38,561 nt of DNA from Acidimicrobiaceae bacterium (lineage in GTDB: Bacteria; Actinomycetota; Acidimicrobiia; Acidimicrobiales; Aldehydirespiratoraceae), in the NCBI GenBank assembly GCA_009835735.1, contig VXWX01000014.1, forward strand, positions 1-38,561. Reading direction: 5' to 3'. The translations under genes were made by a program, and so were the position numbers. Shown here piece after piece: positions 8,018 to 16,501 of the stretch; position 1 is the stretch's first letter, and each line of letters opens with the position of its first letter. The notes beneath the pieces were generated by a model, which saw only the letters and a program-made list of their open reading frames with translations, had not been told where the DNA came from and did not search any database.

Positions 8018-9430
8018 TTAGGGACACGGGATGTGGGGCCATCGCTGCGGTATCTCCAGACCGGCTCTCGCCAGCAGCGAACGCTGCGCCTCAGCGGCCT
8101 CAGCATGCAGTGCGACCAGGTCGACAGTGACGCAAGCGCCGTCGCGCACCACCGGCCGGCCGGCGACCACTACATCGCGCACGGAGCGCCCATCGGTGCC
8201 CCACACCAGCTGCAGAACTGTCTCGCCCCGCGGGTTCCAGGCCACTGAGGTGGTGTCGTGCACCACGATGTCGGCCTGTTTGCCGGTCTCCAAGCTGCCG
8301 ATCCGGTCATCCATGCCGATCGCGGCCGCGCCCTCAATGGTGGCCAGTTCGAAGGCGGTGTGAGCTCCGAAGCGCTCAGGATCGACACGGGTGTCGCGGG
8401 CCAGGCCCGCAGTCAGGGCAGCCGCCCTCAGGATGTCGGAGGTGTCACCCGCGTTGGAGGCGTCGCAGCCCAGCGCCACTCGCCCACCCCGCTCCACGAT
8501 CTCGGCGTGGCGGCCCTGGCCGGCCACGCCCTGGCCTAGGCGCAGATAGGCCCACGGGCAGTAGGCGAGAGCCGTCGACGTGGCCAGCACCAACTCCACC
8601 TCGGAGTCGTCCAGCCACACGCCGTGGGCCACCAGCAGGTGGGGTCCGAGCACGCCCAGCGCGTCGAGGTGAGCCAGCGGTCGGCGCCCCGTGCGGGCCA
8701 GGTACCGCTCGGGATCCGAGGACGTGGGCGACATGTGCATGGTGAGGCCGGTGCCCCGATCCCGGGCCAGATCCGCAGACCCGGCCAGCAGTTCGTCAGA
8801 AGCGAGATCATGACCGACCAGGGTCACCCACCCCTCGACGAGTCCCCCGGATCCCAGCGCGTCGACCACCTCGCGCTGGCGTTCGAGCACCTCGGTCGCC
8901 GGCGCGGTGAAGGGACCCTCCTCGATGTCCCATCCCCAGGTGCCCATCGTGCCGCGGATGCCGGCCCGGCGCATCCCGGCCGCAGCCCGGTACGGGTTGG
9001 CCACTGTGCCCGCTTCCACCACCGTGGTCACGCCGTTGGTGAGGTTCTCCACCGAGGACAGCACCGCCGAGAGCTCGTCGTCGTCGCCGGTGTGGGCCCC
9101 GTGAGCGGGCACCGACCATTCGAAGATCGAGGCGCCCGGGGGCAGCAGGTCGGGAATGCAGCTGCGGATGAGGGGATCACCCGTCAGGTGCTGGTGGGCG
9201 TTGACCATTCCCGGCGTGACCACACACCCGGTGGCGTCGATCACCTCGGCCTCGGGATAGCGGCCGGCCAGCTCGGTGCTGGAGCCGACCGCGGCGATCA
9301 CATCGCCGGCAACCGCAACCGCACCCCCGACCAGCACCTCCCGGGCCGTGTTCATGGTCACGACGTCGCCGCCGGATACCAGCAACGTCGTGCGAGCCGC
9401 CGGCGCAGTCTCGGCCATCTCGGCCCCCAT
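8018..9430 (-). CDS. Metal-dependent amidohydrolase (chlorohydrolase / cytosine-deaminase-like, SsnA-type)
   Basis: A 470-residue protein of the amidohydrolase superfamily that hydrolyses C-N or C-Cl bonds of heterocycles. The metal-site series is complete: NAHQH (H79, H81), MHMSP (H232), VAHGVWL (H269) and LGCDASN (D323). The small N- and C-terminal beta domains are present (VSGGDVVTMN and KQADIVVHD). This matches the chlorohydrolase/8-oxoguanine-deaminase branch. The substrate may be a purine, pyrimidine or triazine-like ring but cannot be fixed. The first ATG (9430) and the ATG at residue 5 are both possible starts. TATGCT at 9439-9444 lies eight bases upstream and could be the -10 of a nearly leaderless transcript. 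It is divergent from the formamidase-family gene and is first in the operon with the dehydrogenase and kinase. Confidence 0.88.
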   Translation of the reverse strand: MGAEMAETAPAARTTLLVSGGDVVTMNTAREVLVGGAVAVAGDVIAAVGSSTELAGRYPEAEVIDATGCVVTPGMVNAHQHLTGDPLIRSCIPDLLPPGASIFEWSVPAHGAHTGDDDELSAVLSSVENLTNGVTTVVEAGTVANPYRAAAGMRRAGIRGTMGTWGWDIEEGPFTAPATEVLERQREVVDALGSGGLVEGWVTLVGHDLASDELLAGSADLARDRGTGLTMHMSPTSSDPERYLARTGRRPLAHLDALGVLGPHLLVAHGVWLDDSEVELVLATSTALAYCPWAYLRLGQGVAGQGRHAEIVERGGRVALGCDASNAGDTSDILRAAALTAGLARDTRVDPERFGAHTAFELATIEGAAAIGMDDRIGSLETGKQADIVVHDTTSVAWNPRGETVLQLVWGTDGRSVRDVVVAGRPVVRDGACVTVDLVALHAEAAEAQRSLLARAGLEIPQRWPHIPCP

Positions 9431-9496
9431 CGCGACCGAGCATAGGCGGCGAGGCTCGCGCGAGAATCAGCGGGTGAGCAGCGTGGAGCCACCACC

Positions 9497-10600
9497 TTGA
9501 TCCTGAATCCGGGCCAGGGCCGTATCGACGGCGAGCACTACCTACCGGTCACCCCGGAGACGTGCCGGTGGGGCTGGTGGCCGAACCGGCTCACCGGACC
9601 CGTGCTGTCGGTGGCCGATGGCGCGGTGATCACGGTCGACACCCTGTCGCACGAGGGGATCCTCGAGGACCAGGGCCGCGATCCGACCGCCTTCTTCGGT
9701 ACCCGGGGCGTGGCTTCCCGCGACGTGCTGGCCGACGCGGTGGAGATGGCCCGCGACGTGCCCCACACCTTCGGAATCGACGGCCCCCATGTGGTGACCG
9801 GACCGATCGAGGTTCAAGGAGCCGAGCCGGGCGATCTACTGAAGGTCGACATGCTGGGCTTCGCCATGCGGGTGCCCTACGGCGTCACATCGAACCGCCA
9901 CGGTCTCGGCGCGCTGGGCGGCGAGATGCCCGACGGGACCGCGCCGGCCGACGCGCTCACGCCCGGCGCGCCCGGCGGCACCGTGTCGGTGTTCACCGAA
10001 GTGGAGGGCCATGCCGGCGACGGAACCGCTGTGCTGCGCTACACCGAGGGCCGGGCCGTGCGGTATCCGATCGCACCGTTCCTGGGAATGACGGGAGTCG
10101 CGTCTGACACGGCCGAACCTGTCGCCACCCGGCCGCCGGGGCGCCATGGCGGGAACCTCGACATAAAGCACCTCGTGAGCGGCACCACCCTGTACTTGCC
10201 GGTACAGACACCCGGCGCCGGCTTCGCGGTGGGAGATCCCCATTTCGCCCAAGGCAACGGGGAGGTGGCGCTGACCGCTCTGGAGGGCTCGCTACGGTCC
10301 GACCTGCGCCTGTCGCTGCTGCGCGGCTCCGAGGCCCGCCGCGCCTGCGGGTTGATCGAGAACCCGCTGGGCGAGACCGCAGACCACTGGATGCCGATCG
10401 GGCTCCACGCCGACCTGAACGAGGCGATGCGCGAAGCGGTCCGCGAGGCCCTGCGCTTCTGTGAGAGCCGGCTCGGTCTGCCCCGCCACATCGCCTACGC
10501 CTATCTGAGCTGCGCGGCCGACTTTGAGGTGACCCAAGTGGTGAACGAGATCAAGGGCGTCCACTGCATGATCCCCAAGCGGGACTTCCCCGGCGTCTGA
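9497..10600 (+). CDS. Acetamidase/formamidase family protein
   Basis: A 367-residue cytosolic enzyme of the FmdA/AmdA family that hydrolyses short amides to ammonia and the acid. Family marks are GPIEVQGAEPGDLLKVDML (residues about 101-119), the PPGRHGGNLDIKHL block, and GDPHFAQGNGEVALTALEG. The frame begins at TTG (9497). No ATG or GTG occurs upstream in frame, and a GTGGAG element (9483-9488) about eight bases before supports the TTG. The gene is divergent from the amidohydrolase and convergent with the MMPL gene, 30 bases from its stop. With the M20 hydrolase, amidohydrolase, DUF1989 and amidase genes it adds to a C-N bond-cleaving theme. Confidence 0.9.
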   Translation: MILNPGQGRIDGEHYLPVTPETCRWGWWPNRLTGPVLSVADGAVITVDTLSHEGILEDQGRDPTAFFGTRGVASRDVLADAVEMARDVPHTFGIDGPHVVTGPIEVQGAEPGDLLKVDMLGFAMRVPYGVTSNRHGLGALGGEMPDGTAPADALTPGAPGGTVSVFTEVEGHAGDGTAVLRYTEGRAVRYPIAPFLGMTGVASDTAEPVATRPPGRHGGNLDIKHLVSGTTLYLPVQTPGAGFAVGDPHFAQGNGEVALTALEGSLRSDLRLSLLRGSEARRACGLIENPLGETADHWMPIGLHADLNEAMREAVREALRFCESRLGLPRHIAYAYLSCAADFEVTQVVNEIKGVHCMIPKRDFPGV

Positions 10601-10607
10601 CGGTCCC

Positions 10608-10624
10608 CGGAGGCCCGGTCTCCG
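10608..10624. terminator. Hairpin in 30-base convergent gap
   Basis: CGGAG (10608-10612) and CTCCG (10620-10624) form a 5-bp stem with a 7-base loop. It sits in the 30 bases between two convergent stop codons. There is no poly-U run. The position fits a bidirectional terminator, but the stem is short. Confidence 0.28.
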
Positions 10625-10630
10625 CAACGC

Positions 10631-12976
10631 CTACTTCCCGGCTTCGGCCGCCGGAGTCAGGTCCTGCTGACTGCCCTCCACGTTGAGGTTGGGCAGGATC
10701 CGGTCGAGCCATCCGGGCAGCCACCAGTTGCGGGCCCCGAGAAGTTCCATGGTGGACGGCACGATGAGCATGCGCACCAGGCTGGCGTCGGCCGCGACGG
10801 CGGCGGCGAGGCCTAGCCCGAACATCTTGATGGCGCGCTGGTCCTCGAGCACGAAGCTGCCGAACACGAACACCATGATCAATGCAGCCGCGGTAATCAC
10901 CCGAGCGGTGGCGGCCAGGCCGTCGGCGACGGAGTTCACCGCGTCGCCGGTGCGCTCGTACTCCTCCTTCATGCGCGACAGCAGGAAGACCTCGTAGTCC
11001 ATCGACAGCCCGAACAGCACCGCGAACAGCATCATCGGCATGAACGGCTCGATCGGGCCCGGTTCGATCCCTATGAGACCGCCGAACCAGCCCCACTGGA
11101 ACACGGCCACCAGCACCCCGTAAGCGGCGCCGATCGACAGCATGTTCATGATGACCGCCTTGAGCGGCACCACCAGCGAACGGAACACGGCCATCAACAA
11201 CAGGAAGGAAGCGCCCAGCACCGCCACGAAGAACACCGCGGTGCGCGACTTCAGGAAGTCGCTCACGTCCGCCTTCACCGCGACCAGCCCGGTGATCACC
11301 GGATCGAGATCGGTCCCTGCCGTCGCCGCGGGGATCACCGTGTCGCGCAGGTGCTTGACGAGGGCCTCGGTCTCGGCGGCCTGCGGTCCGGTGGTGGGTC
11401 GCACCTCGATGGCGGCAGCCGTCGGTGCTATCGGGCTGTTGGGGATCGGCGGGCTGACGAAGCTGACACCGTCGGTGGCCGCCATGGCCTGCACCACGCG
11501 GTTCAGCTCGGTCATCTGGGAGGCTCCCGACACCTCGGCCACTACCACCAGCGGACCGTTGGCGCCCGCCCCGAAGCCGTCGACGAGTAGGTCGTAGGCC
11601 TGGCGGGTGGTGGTCTCGGGGCCGTAGTTGCTCTCGTCGGCGAAGCCGAAGCGCAGCACAAGCACCGGAGCAGCCAGCAGAAGCAGCAGCAGCGTGCCGC
11701 CGATCGCGAACGCCCACGGTCGGGCTTGCACCGCCCGGCTGAGCCGGTACCAGCCGGTCTCCCGCACCGGCCGCTCACGGCGCGGCCGCAACTTGCGCCG
11801 CAGCGGGTTCCGGTCCCGGCCGAACATTCCTGCCACCAGCACGATCACCGCCACCGGCAGAGCCCCGAGCAGCGGCTCTATCCCGGCACCGAAGCCGAAG
11901 AGGGCCACGCTCAACAGCACCGCGGCGATGATGCCCCGCACCCGGGTGGTGGTGATCCGCTCACCGAGCAGCGCGATGAGCGAAGGCAGCAACGTCACCG
12001 AGCCGACCATGACGACCGCCACCGTGGCCGCGGCCGCCACACCGAAGCCGGTCACGAACGGGATCCCGATGAACAGCATTCCCAGCAGCGACACGACGAC
12101 CGTCGCTCCCGCGAAAATGACAGACCGGCCTGCAGAGTCGAGTGCCACCACCAAGGCCTGCTCGCGCCCATGGCCCTCGCCCAGAGCGTCCCGGTAGCGG
12201 GTGATTATGAACAGGGCGTAGTCGATGCCGACGCCCAGCCCGATCATCAGGCCGATGGCCGGCGCGAAGTCCGGCACCGTCATGAAGTTGCTGAAGACGA
12301 TGATGGAAGCCGCGCCGATCCCGACGGTCACCAGAGCCGCAGCCACCGTGGCCCCCATGGCCATCACCGAACCCAGCACTGCGATCAGGACGAAGACGGC
12401 GAACGCGAGTCCGATCGCCTCCGACTCGGGCGGCCGCAACTCGGCGAACCAGATCCCGCCGACCTCCACGTCCAGGCCCTCGATGGAGTTCAGGTCCAGC
12501 TCCTCGATCAGACCCTCGATGGTCCGGCCCATGTCCTGAGCCTCGGTGCCGCTCGTCCCGGGCGGGAGGCTCACATCGGCGTAGGCGATCCGGCCGGCTT
12601 CGTTCCCTTCCCGAGCTATCCGCAGCGCTCCGACGAACGGGTCATAGGGCGTGATGACGTCCGTGTCCTCAAGGGCCTTCACCCGAGCGAACAACTCGCC
12701 CATCGCGGATCTCACCTCGGGATCGTCGACCCCCTGCTCGGCCCGGAACACAATCGTCCCGGCGGGGCCGGCGCCGGCCCCTGAGAAGTGCCGCTTCAAA
12801 ATGTCGTTCCCGTCGTGGCTCTCGGTGCCCGAGATAGCCAGATCGCCGCTGTAGGCCTCCCCGAGACGCTGGGAAGCACCCAGGGCCAGGAACAAGACGA
12901 CGAGCCAGACGACAACACCGCGCCACGGATGGCGGAAGCAGGATCGAGCCAGCGACGAATACACCGCGGCGCACAC
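10631..12976 (-). CDS. MMPL/RND-family membrane transporter
   Basis: A 781-residue inner-membrane transporter of the actinobacterial MMPL branch of RND exporters, which move lipids, glycolipids or drugs by proton antiport. The duplicated plan is visible: an N-terminal membrane segment (residues about 18-36), a large extracytoplasmic loop, and a bundle of segments with GVGIDYALFIITRYRDAL. A second copy follows with GLSMDYEVFLLSRMKEEY. The two Asp-Tyr pairs are the family's proton-relay residues. Between the halves (residues about 345-385) there are two further hydrophobic stretches (GIIAAVLLSVALFGFGAG and LPVAVIVLVAGMF) before a basic linker. The start is annotated as GTG 12976; GTG 12964, eight bases after a TAGTGT hexamer, is an alternative. 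It is last in the minus-strand block, 42 bases after the MFS gene. Confidence 0.92.
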   Translation of the reverse strand: MCAAVYSSLARSCFRHPWRGVVVWLVVLFLALGASQRLGEAYSGDLAISGTESHDGNDILKRHFSGAGAGPAGTIVFRAEQGVDDPEVRSAMGELFARVKALEDTDVITPYDPFVGALRIAREGNEAGRIAYADVSLPPGTSGTEAQDMGRTIEGLIEELDLNSIEGLDVEVGGIWFAELRPPESEAIGLAFAVFVLIAVLGSVMAMGATVAAALVTVGIGAASIIVFSNFMTVPDFAPAIGLMIGLGVGIDYALFIITRYRDALGEGHGREQALVVALDSAGRSVIFAGATVVVSLLGMLFIGIPFVTGFGVAAAATVAVVMVGSVTLLPSLIALLGERITTTRVRGIIAAVLLSVALFGFGAGIEPLLGALPVAVIVLVAGMFGRDRNPLRRKLRPRRERPVRETGWYRLSRAVQARPWAFAIGGTLLLLLLAAPVLVLRFGFADESNYGPETTTRQAYDLLVDGFGAGANGPLVVVAEVSGASQMTELNRVVQAMAATDGVSFVSPPIPNSPIAPTAAAIEVRPTTGPQAAETEALVKHLRDTVIPAATAGTDLDPVITGLVAVKADVSDFLKSRTAVFFVAVLGASFLLLMAVFRSLVVPLKAVIMNMLSIGAAYGVLVAVFQWGWFGGLIGIEPGPIEPFMPMMLFAVLFGLSMDYEVFLLSRMKEEYERTGDAVNSVADGLAATARVITAAALIMVFVFGSFVLEDQRAIKMFGLGLAAAVAADASLVRMLIVPSTMELLGARNWWLPGWLDRILPNLNVEGSQQDLTPAAEAGK

Positions 12977-13018
12977 TAGCCCAGCCGCGCCGCGGGTAAC
13001 CCGGATAAAGCGCCTGTG

Positions 13019-14227
13019 TCAGTGCGGCCGCGGCGCCGGTGCGTCCGGGCCGGAGGCGGGCACAGTTCCCCTGATACGGAGCCATCCCGCCACCACCAGC
13101 ACCAGCACCGCCAGACCGACAGCAGCCCAGGTCGGCCCGGACCCGAAGCTGTCGTACATCCAGGCCGCGGGGAGGGCTGCCACCGCCGCTCCCGCCACCT
13201 CGGCCGCGCCCATGAGGCCCAGGGCGGCGGCCTGGCGCTGCTGGGGCACGGCCCGAGCCACCACCACGTGGGCTGCGGTGAAGCCGTAGCCATCCGCGAA
13301 GCCCACCAGCGTCATCGCCCCCGCTATGGGGATGACGCCCGGAATTACGCCGAAGGTCATCGTGGCCAAGCTCACGGCGACGAGCCCGGCCATCGTCACC
13401 CGCACCGGCCCCACACGATCGGCCAGCCGGCCGGCCCGAGTGCCCACCATCATGATCGGCAGCGCCACCATGGTGAACGTGAGGCCGGTCATGATGGCGC
13501 CCGCGCCCCGGTCGGCGAACATCACCGGGAGTACGGCCTCCCAGGCGCCGATCATCATGAAGTAGCCGCCGACAATGATCAGCGCGCCCTGAAGGCGCCT
13601 TACCTTCAGGAGATCGAGGGATGTCGCCCGTCCCGAGACGTCGAGAAGGCCGCGGTCGGGGGGCAGTCTCATCGCCACCGGCAGGAACAGCAGCATGGCG
13701 GCAGCGAACACGGCGAAAGGCACGCGGATCCCGCCCGCCCACACTAGGAGGGCGGTGAGAGTGGGGCCGAAGATGAAACCGGTGGTCTCGGCCACCACCA
13801 TCCGTCCAAGGTTCTCGCCGGCCTTGAGCGGATCAAGCACAGAGGCAGCCCGGCGCATCCCGGGAAGGATCAGCCCTCCGGCGAAACCCAGAGCCGCCCG
13901 GCTCAGTATCCAGACGGACAGACCCTCGGCGAAGACCATCACCACCATGGCCGCTGCGCTGAGCGCGATCCCCGCAGTGGCCATCATCCGGGAATGGCCT
14001 GCGTCGGCCAGCCGGGCCAGGGTGATCTGCGCCACGAAGGCGGCCACGAATCCACTGGCCACCATGACGCCGATCCCGGCGCCGCTGAATCCCAGCTCGT
14101 CGCGCAATTCGCCCAGCACGGTGACGATCCCGCCGATGCCCCCGGCGGTCACCCCCATGAGCAACTGGAAGGGCAACAGAGGTCGTGCGGTACCCCGGCG
14201 CGGCGAGGCGCCGGCCCGGCCGGTCAC
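13019..14227 (-). CDS. MFS transporter
   Basis: A 402-residue major facilitator superfamily permease with about twelve hydrophobic segments. The loop between helices 2 and 3 reads LARLADAGHSRMMATAG, a recognisable variant of the MFS A-motif (GxLaDrxGrr). A second copy in the other half reads AGRLADRVGPVRVTMAGL. The GTG start at 14227 lies four bases after the stop of the 101-residue protein gene, so the two are probably translated from one message. The substrate cannot be told from sequence. Its place behind the Rieske oxygenase genes suggests uptake of the oxygenase substrate or export of a product. Confidence 0.88.
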   Translation of the reverse strand: MTGRAGASPRRGTARPLLPFQLLMGVTAGGIGGIVTVLGELRDELGFSGAGIGVMVASGFVAAFVAQITLARLADAGHSRMMATAGIALSAAAMVVMVFAEGLSVWILSRAALGFAGGLILPGMRRAASVLDPLKAGENLGRMVVAETTGFIFGPTLTALLVWAGGIRVPFAVFAAAMLLFLPVAMRLPPDRGLLDVSGRATSLDLLKVRRLQGALIIVGGYFMMIGAWEAVLPVMFADRGAGAIMTGLTFTMVALPIMMVGTRAGRLADRVGPVRVTMAGLVAVSLATMTFGVIPGVIPIAGAMTLVGFADGYGFTAAHVVVARAVPQQRQAAALGLMGAAEVAGAAVAALPAAWMYDSFGSGPTWAAVGLAVLVLVVAGWLRIRGTVPASGPDAPAPRPH

Positions 14228-14231
14228 GGAT

Positions 14232-14537
14232 TCAGACCTCTTTCAGCAGCAGGTCGCTGGTCTGGCCGGAGACGAACAGCTCACTGCCCGCCTTGAGGAT
14301 CTCCTGGTATCCCTCCTCGGCCGGCAGCCGCTCCAGGAACTCGTCGAGCACGGCCAGGCTCGGGGCGTCGATCATCCAGTACACCTTGCCGTAGGAGCCG
14401 TAGGCCTCCATCCACGAGGTGACCGTCACCTGCTCGGGGTCGGCCGCAGCCATATAGCCGGTGTAGCGCTCTATCCACGCGCGCACCCGGGCCACGTCGC
14501 TGGAGTCGACCTGGGCCTTGCGAAGCATCCTCACCAT
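14232..14537 (-). CDS. Small protein of unknown function, possibly dimeric alpha/beta-barrel
   Basis: A 101-residue protein starting MVRMLRKAQVDSS at 14537. The frame continues upstream only through the neighbouring DUF1989 gene and is not used. Its strand-helix-strand pattern (VARVRAWIERYTGYMA, then VTVTSWMEAYGSYGKVYWMI, then LAVLDEFLERLPAEEGYQEI) is like small ferredoxin-fold dimers of the Dabb/NIPSNAP/ABM type, but I cannot name a family. It ends GQTSDLLLKEV. It sits five bases after the DUF1989 gene and four bases before the MFS gene, tight spacing that argues for a real, co-expressed gene. A binding or auxiliary role for the Rieske system is only a guess. Confidence 0.75.
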   Translation of the reverse strand: MVRMLRKAQVDSSDVARVRAWIERYTGYMAAADPEQVTVTSWMEAYGSYGKVYWMIDAPSLAVLDEFLERLPAEEGYQEILKAGSELFVSGQTSDLLLKEV

Positions 14538-14542
14538 CACAG

Positions 14543-15178
14543 TTACTTCCCTTCCCGAACTTCGAGGCCTATTCGCTTCGGCTCTCCGCCATTGGACGCC
14601 GACGTCTCGCTGGGACAGGCCGACACCGCGGCCAGCACGTCGATCTCGGCTCTCAGGTCGATGTAGTCGCCGGCAGCCGCGGGCGACTCCCGGAACACGA
14701 GACGCTGCTCGTCCTCCACGTCGGTGTACATGAAGACGTTGAATACGTCCGGTATCAGATCGGGGTCCACCCCCCAAGGTCTCACCGCCTCCTCCAGGTT
14801 GCCCTGGCACGTCCGGTGACCCGACTCGATGCCGTCGCGGATGTTGTAGACGCCCGCTGAGCAGCGGCCACCGTTCCAAGCGAAATGAACACCCACCGGG
14901 TCGTCGATGACGGTCATCATGGGCCGCTCGTAGGGCGGGCGCGACCACAGTGTCGTGACGCGCCGCATGGTTCCGGTTCCGGCCAGCATGTTGAGCGCCA
15001 CGGTCTGGCCTGCGTGGTAGCCCTCGCGAGGGTTGTCGAGGGCCAGAAAGGTCGAGTCGGCCACCTGGGGACCGTCAAGCGCCACGATCCGGAGCACCTG
15101 TCCGGCCCGAACTTCCACGGCCCGGCCCTCGCATCGCGGCACGACCACTTCCTGCATGACCTGCCCGGGAGGCGTCAT
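14543..15178 (-). CDS. DUF1989 / urea carboxylase-associated family protein
   Basis: A 211-residue protein of the family found beside urea carboxylase and some catabolic operons. Its role is not biochemically settled. Signature segments are CSAGVYNIRDGIESGHRTCQ, then GNLEEAVRPWGVDPDLIPDV, then FNVFMYTDVEDEQRLVF, and near the C-terminus AAAGDYIDLRAEIDVLAAVS followed by ACPSE. Conserved His and Cys residues hint at metal binding. The start MTPPGQVMQEVV at 15178 forms an ATGA overlap with the stop of the Rieske large-subunit gene, a hallmark of translational coupling. No urea carboxylase or allophanate hydrolase is in the window, so its partner here seems to be the oxygenase. Confidence 0.87.
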   Translation of the reverse strand: MTPPGQVMQEVVVPRCEGRAVEVRAGQVLRIVALDGPQVADSTFLALDNPREGYHAGQTVALNMLAGTGTMRRVTTLWSRPPYERPMMTVIDDPVGVHFAWNGGRCSAGVYNIRDGIESGHRTCQGNLEEAVRPWGVDPDLIPDVFNVFMYTDVEDEQRLVFRESPAAAGDYIDLRAEIDVLAAVSACPSETSASNGGEPKRIGLEVREGK

Positions 15179-16488
15179 GCGGCCTTCTCGAAGCTGGTCT
15201 CGCCGGCGCGGGCCGTCGTGAGCTTCGCGTCGGTCGACATCAGCTCCAGCCAGGCCCGCAGATAGCCCCGCATCGGTCCCTCGTGGGTCACCGGCGCCCG
15301 CCTCACACCGTCGGCCGCCACTTCCTCGGCCGGGTGCCCGAGCCCCTTGCTCATGTCCACCCACTCGACCTCAGGTATGGCCAGTCCCTCCTGGCAGCGC
15401 TCGAATATCTCGAGGTCGTCGGGGTTTCCGAGGCTGGGAAAATCCTCCGCTATCCGCATGCGCAGCACGTTCACCTCGTCGGGCGCGCCCTCGGCGGCGG
15501 CCACCCAGGTGTGCAGCCGGGTCTCGCCGACGCTGACGGGATCCACCGTCTCGAGATGGTTGCCCTTGATGAGCAAGTTGGGGAAGATCGACAGGTTGAT
15601 CATCGAGCCCGGAGCCATCTCCAGAACCTCGGCCGCGCCGTCGCCATGGGTCTCGACGATGCGGTCGGCATACCACTCCCGGCCCGGCACCGGTCGCTGC
15701 GTCTCCCAGAAGGACTGATGAAGGCCGGGACGCTGGTCCACGAACATGTGGCCGTTGCCGAGGTCCGCGCCGTACATGCCGGTGTCGTCGGGGCTGGCCT
15801 TGAACTGCGACAGCGAGCGGGCGCCGCCGTGTTGGCGCTCGTTGAGCACCAGGAAGCTGCGATGGGCGAAGGTGGGGTGCAGCCCGTCGCCGGCGTTGTC
15901 CCAGGCCAGCTTCCAGTTGCCTCGGTAGACCATCCGCTGGCAGTTGCGCACCTCTATGCGCCCAGAGGGCGAGCGGTCCACGAACTCGCCGATCAGGGGG
16001 CCGGCCGGCCCAAGCCACTCGGCGAGGCTCGGAGCGTCGGGATTGAGCGTGCCGAAGATCAGGCCCCGGTAGGTGCCCAGGCGCGGCACCTGGGCCAGGC
16101 CGTGGTCGGACAGGTCGAAGTCGGCCGGGTAGCCCTCGGCGAAGGGCACGTTCACCAGCTCGCCACGGTTCGAGTACGTCCACCCGTGGTAGGAGCACTG
16201 GAAGCGGCGGGCCGATCCGCACTCGGCCTGGCACACGGTCGAGGCCCGGTGGGCGCACCGGTTGAACAGCCCGTGCAGCCCGCCGTCGTCGTCACGGGTG
16301 AGGATCAGCGGGCGCAGGCCCATCCGGGCGGTGATGAAGTCGTTCGGCTCGGGCAGCTGGCTCTCGTGGGCCAGGTAGACCCAGGCGCCGCCGAAGATCT
16401 TCTCCATCTCGGTAACGAAGATGTCCGGATCGGTGTAGAGGGAGCGATGCACCCGGTGGGGCTGGATCAGGGTGTCGAGAGCGTCCAT
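15175..16488 (-). CDS. Rieske non-heme iron oxygenase, large (alpha) subunit
   Basis: A 437-residue aromatic-ring-hydroxylating-type oxygenase subunit. The Rieske [2Fe-2S] ligands are C78, H80, C98 and H101 (NRCAHRAS ... FQCSYHGWTY). The mononuclear iron site is in DNAGDGLHPTFAHRS, with D201 as the bridging acid and H204 and H209 as ligands. It begins MDALDTLIQPHRVHRSLYTD at 16488. A 45-base longer version from 16533 would overlap the small-subunit gene. The adjacent small-subunit gene (13 bases upstream) implies an alpha3-beta3 oxygenase. No ferredoxin or ferredoxin reductase of the usual kind is adjacent, so the electron donor is elsewhere. The substrate is unknown. Confidence 0.92.
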   Translation of the reverse strand: MDALDTLIQPHRVHRSLYTDPDIFVTEMEKIFGGAWVYLAHESQLPEPNDFITARMGLRPLILTRDDDGGLHGLFNRCAHRASTVCQAECGSARRFQCSYHGWTYSNRGELVNVPFAEGYPADFDLSDHGLAQVPRLGTYRGLIFGTLNPDAPSLAEWLGPAGPLIGEFVDRSPSGRIEVRNCQRMVYRGNWKLAWDNAGDGLHPTFAHRSFLVLNERQHGGARSLSQFKASPDDTGMYGADLGNGHMFVDQRPGLHQSFWETQRPVPGREWYADRIVETHGDGAAEVLEMAPGSMINLSIFPNLLIKGNHLETVDPVSVGETRLHTWVAAAEGAPDEVNVLRMRIAEDFPSLGNPDDLEIFERCQEGLAIPEVEWVDMSKGLGHPAEEVAADGVRRAPVTHEGPMRGYLRAWLELMSTDAKLTTARAGETSFEKAA

Positions 16489-16501
16489 GGCGGCGCGGCC
16501 T

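Noticed and set aside
7990-8106. Upstream extension of the zinc dehydrogenase (extra 39 codons)
   Set aside because: MQVAVVTGPG at 7989 with AGGGAG is the natural start; the extension runs into the amidohydrolase gene.
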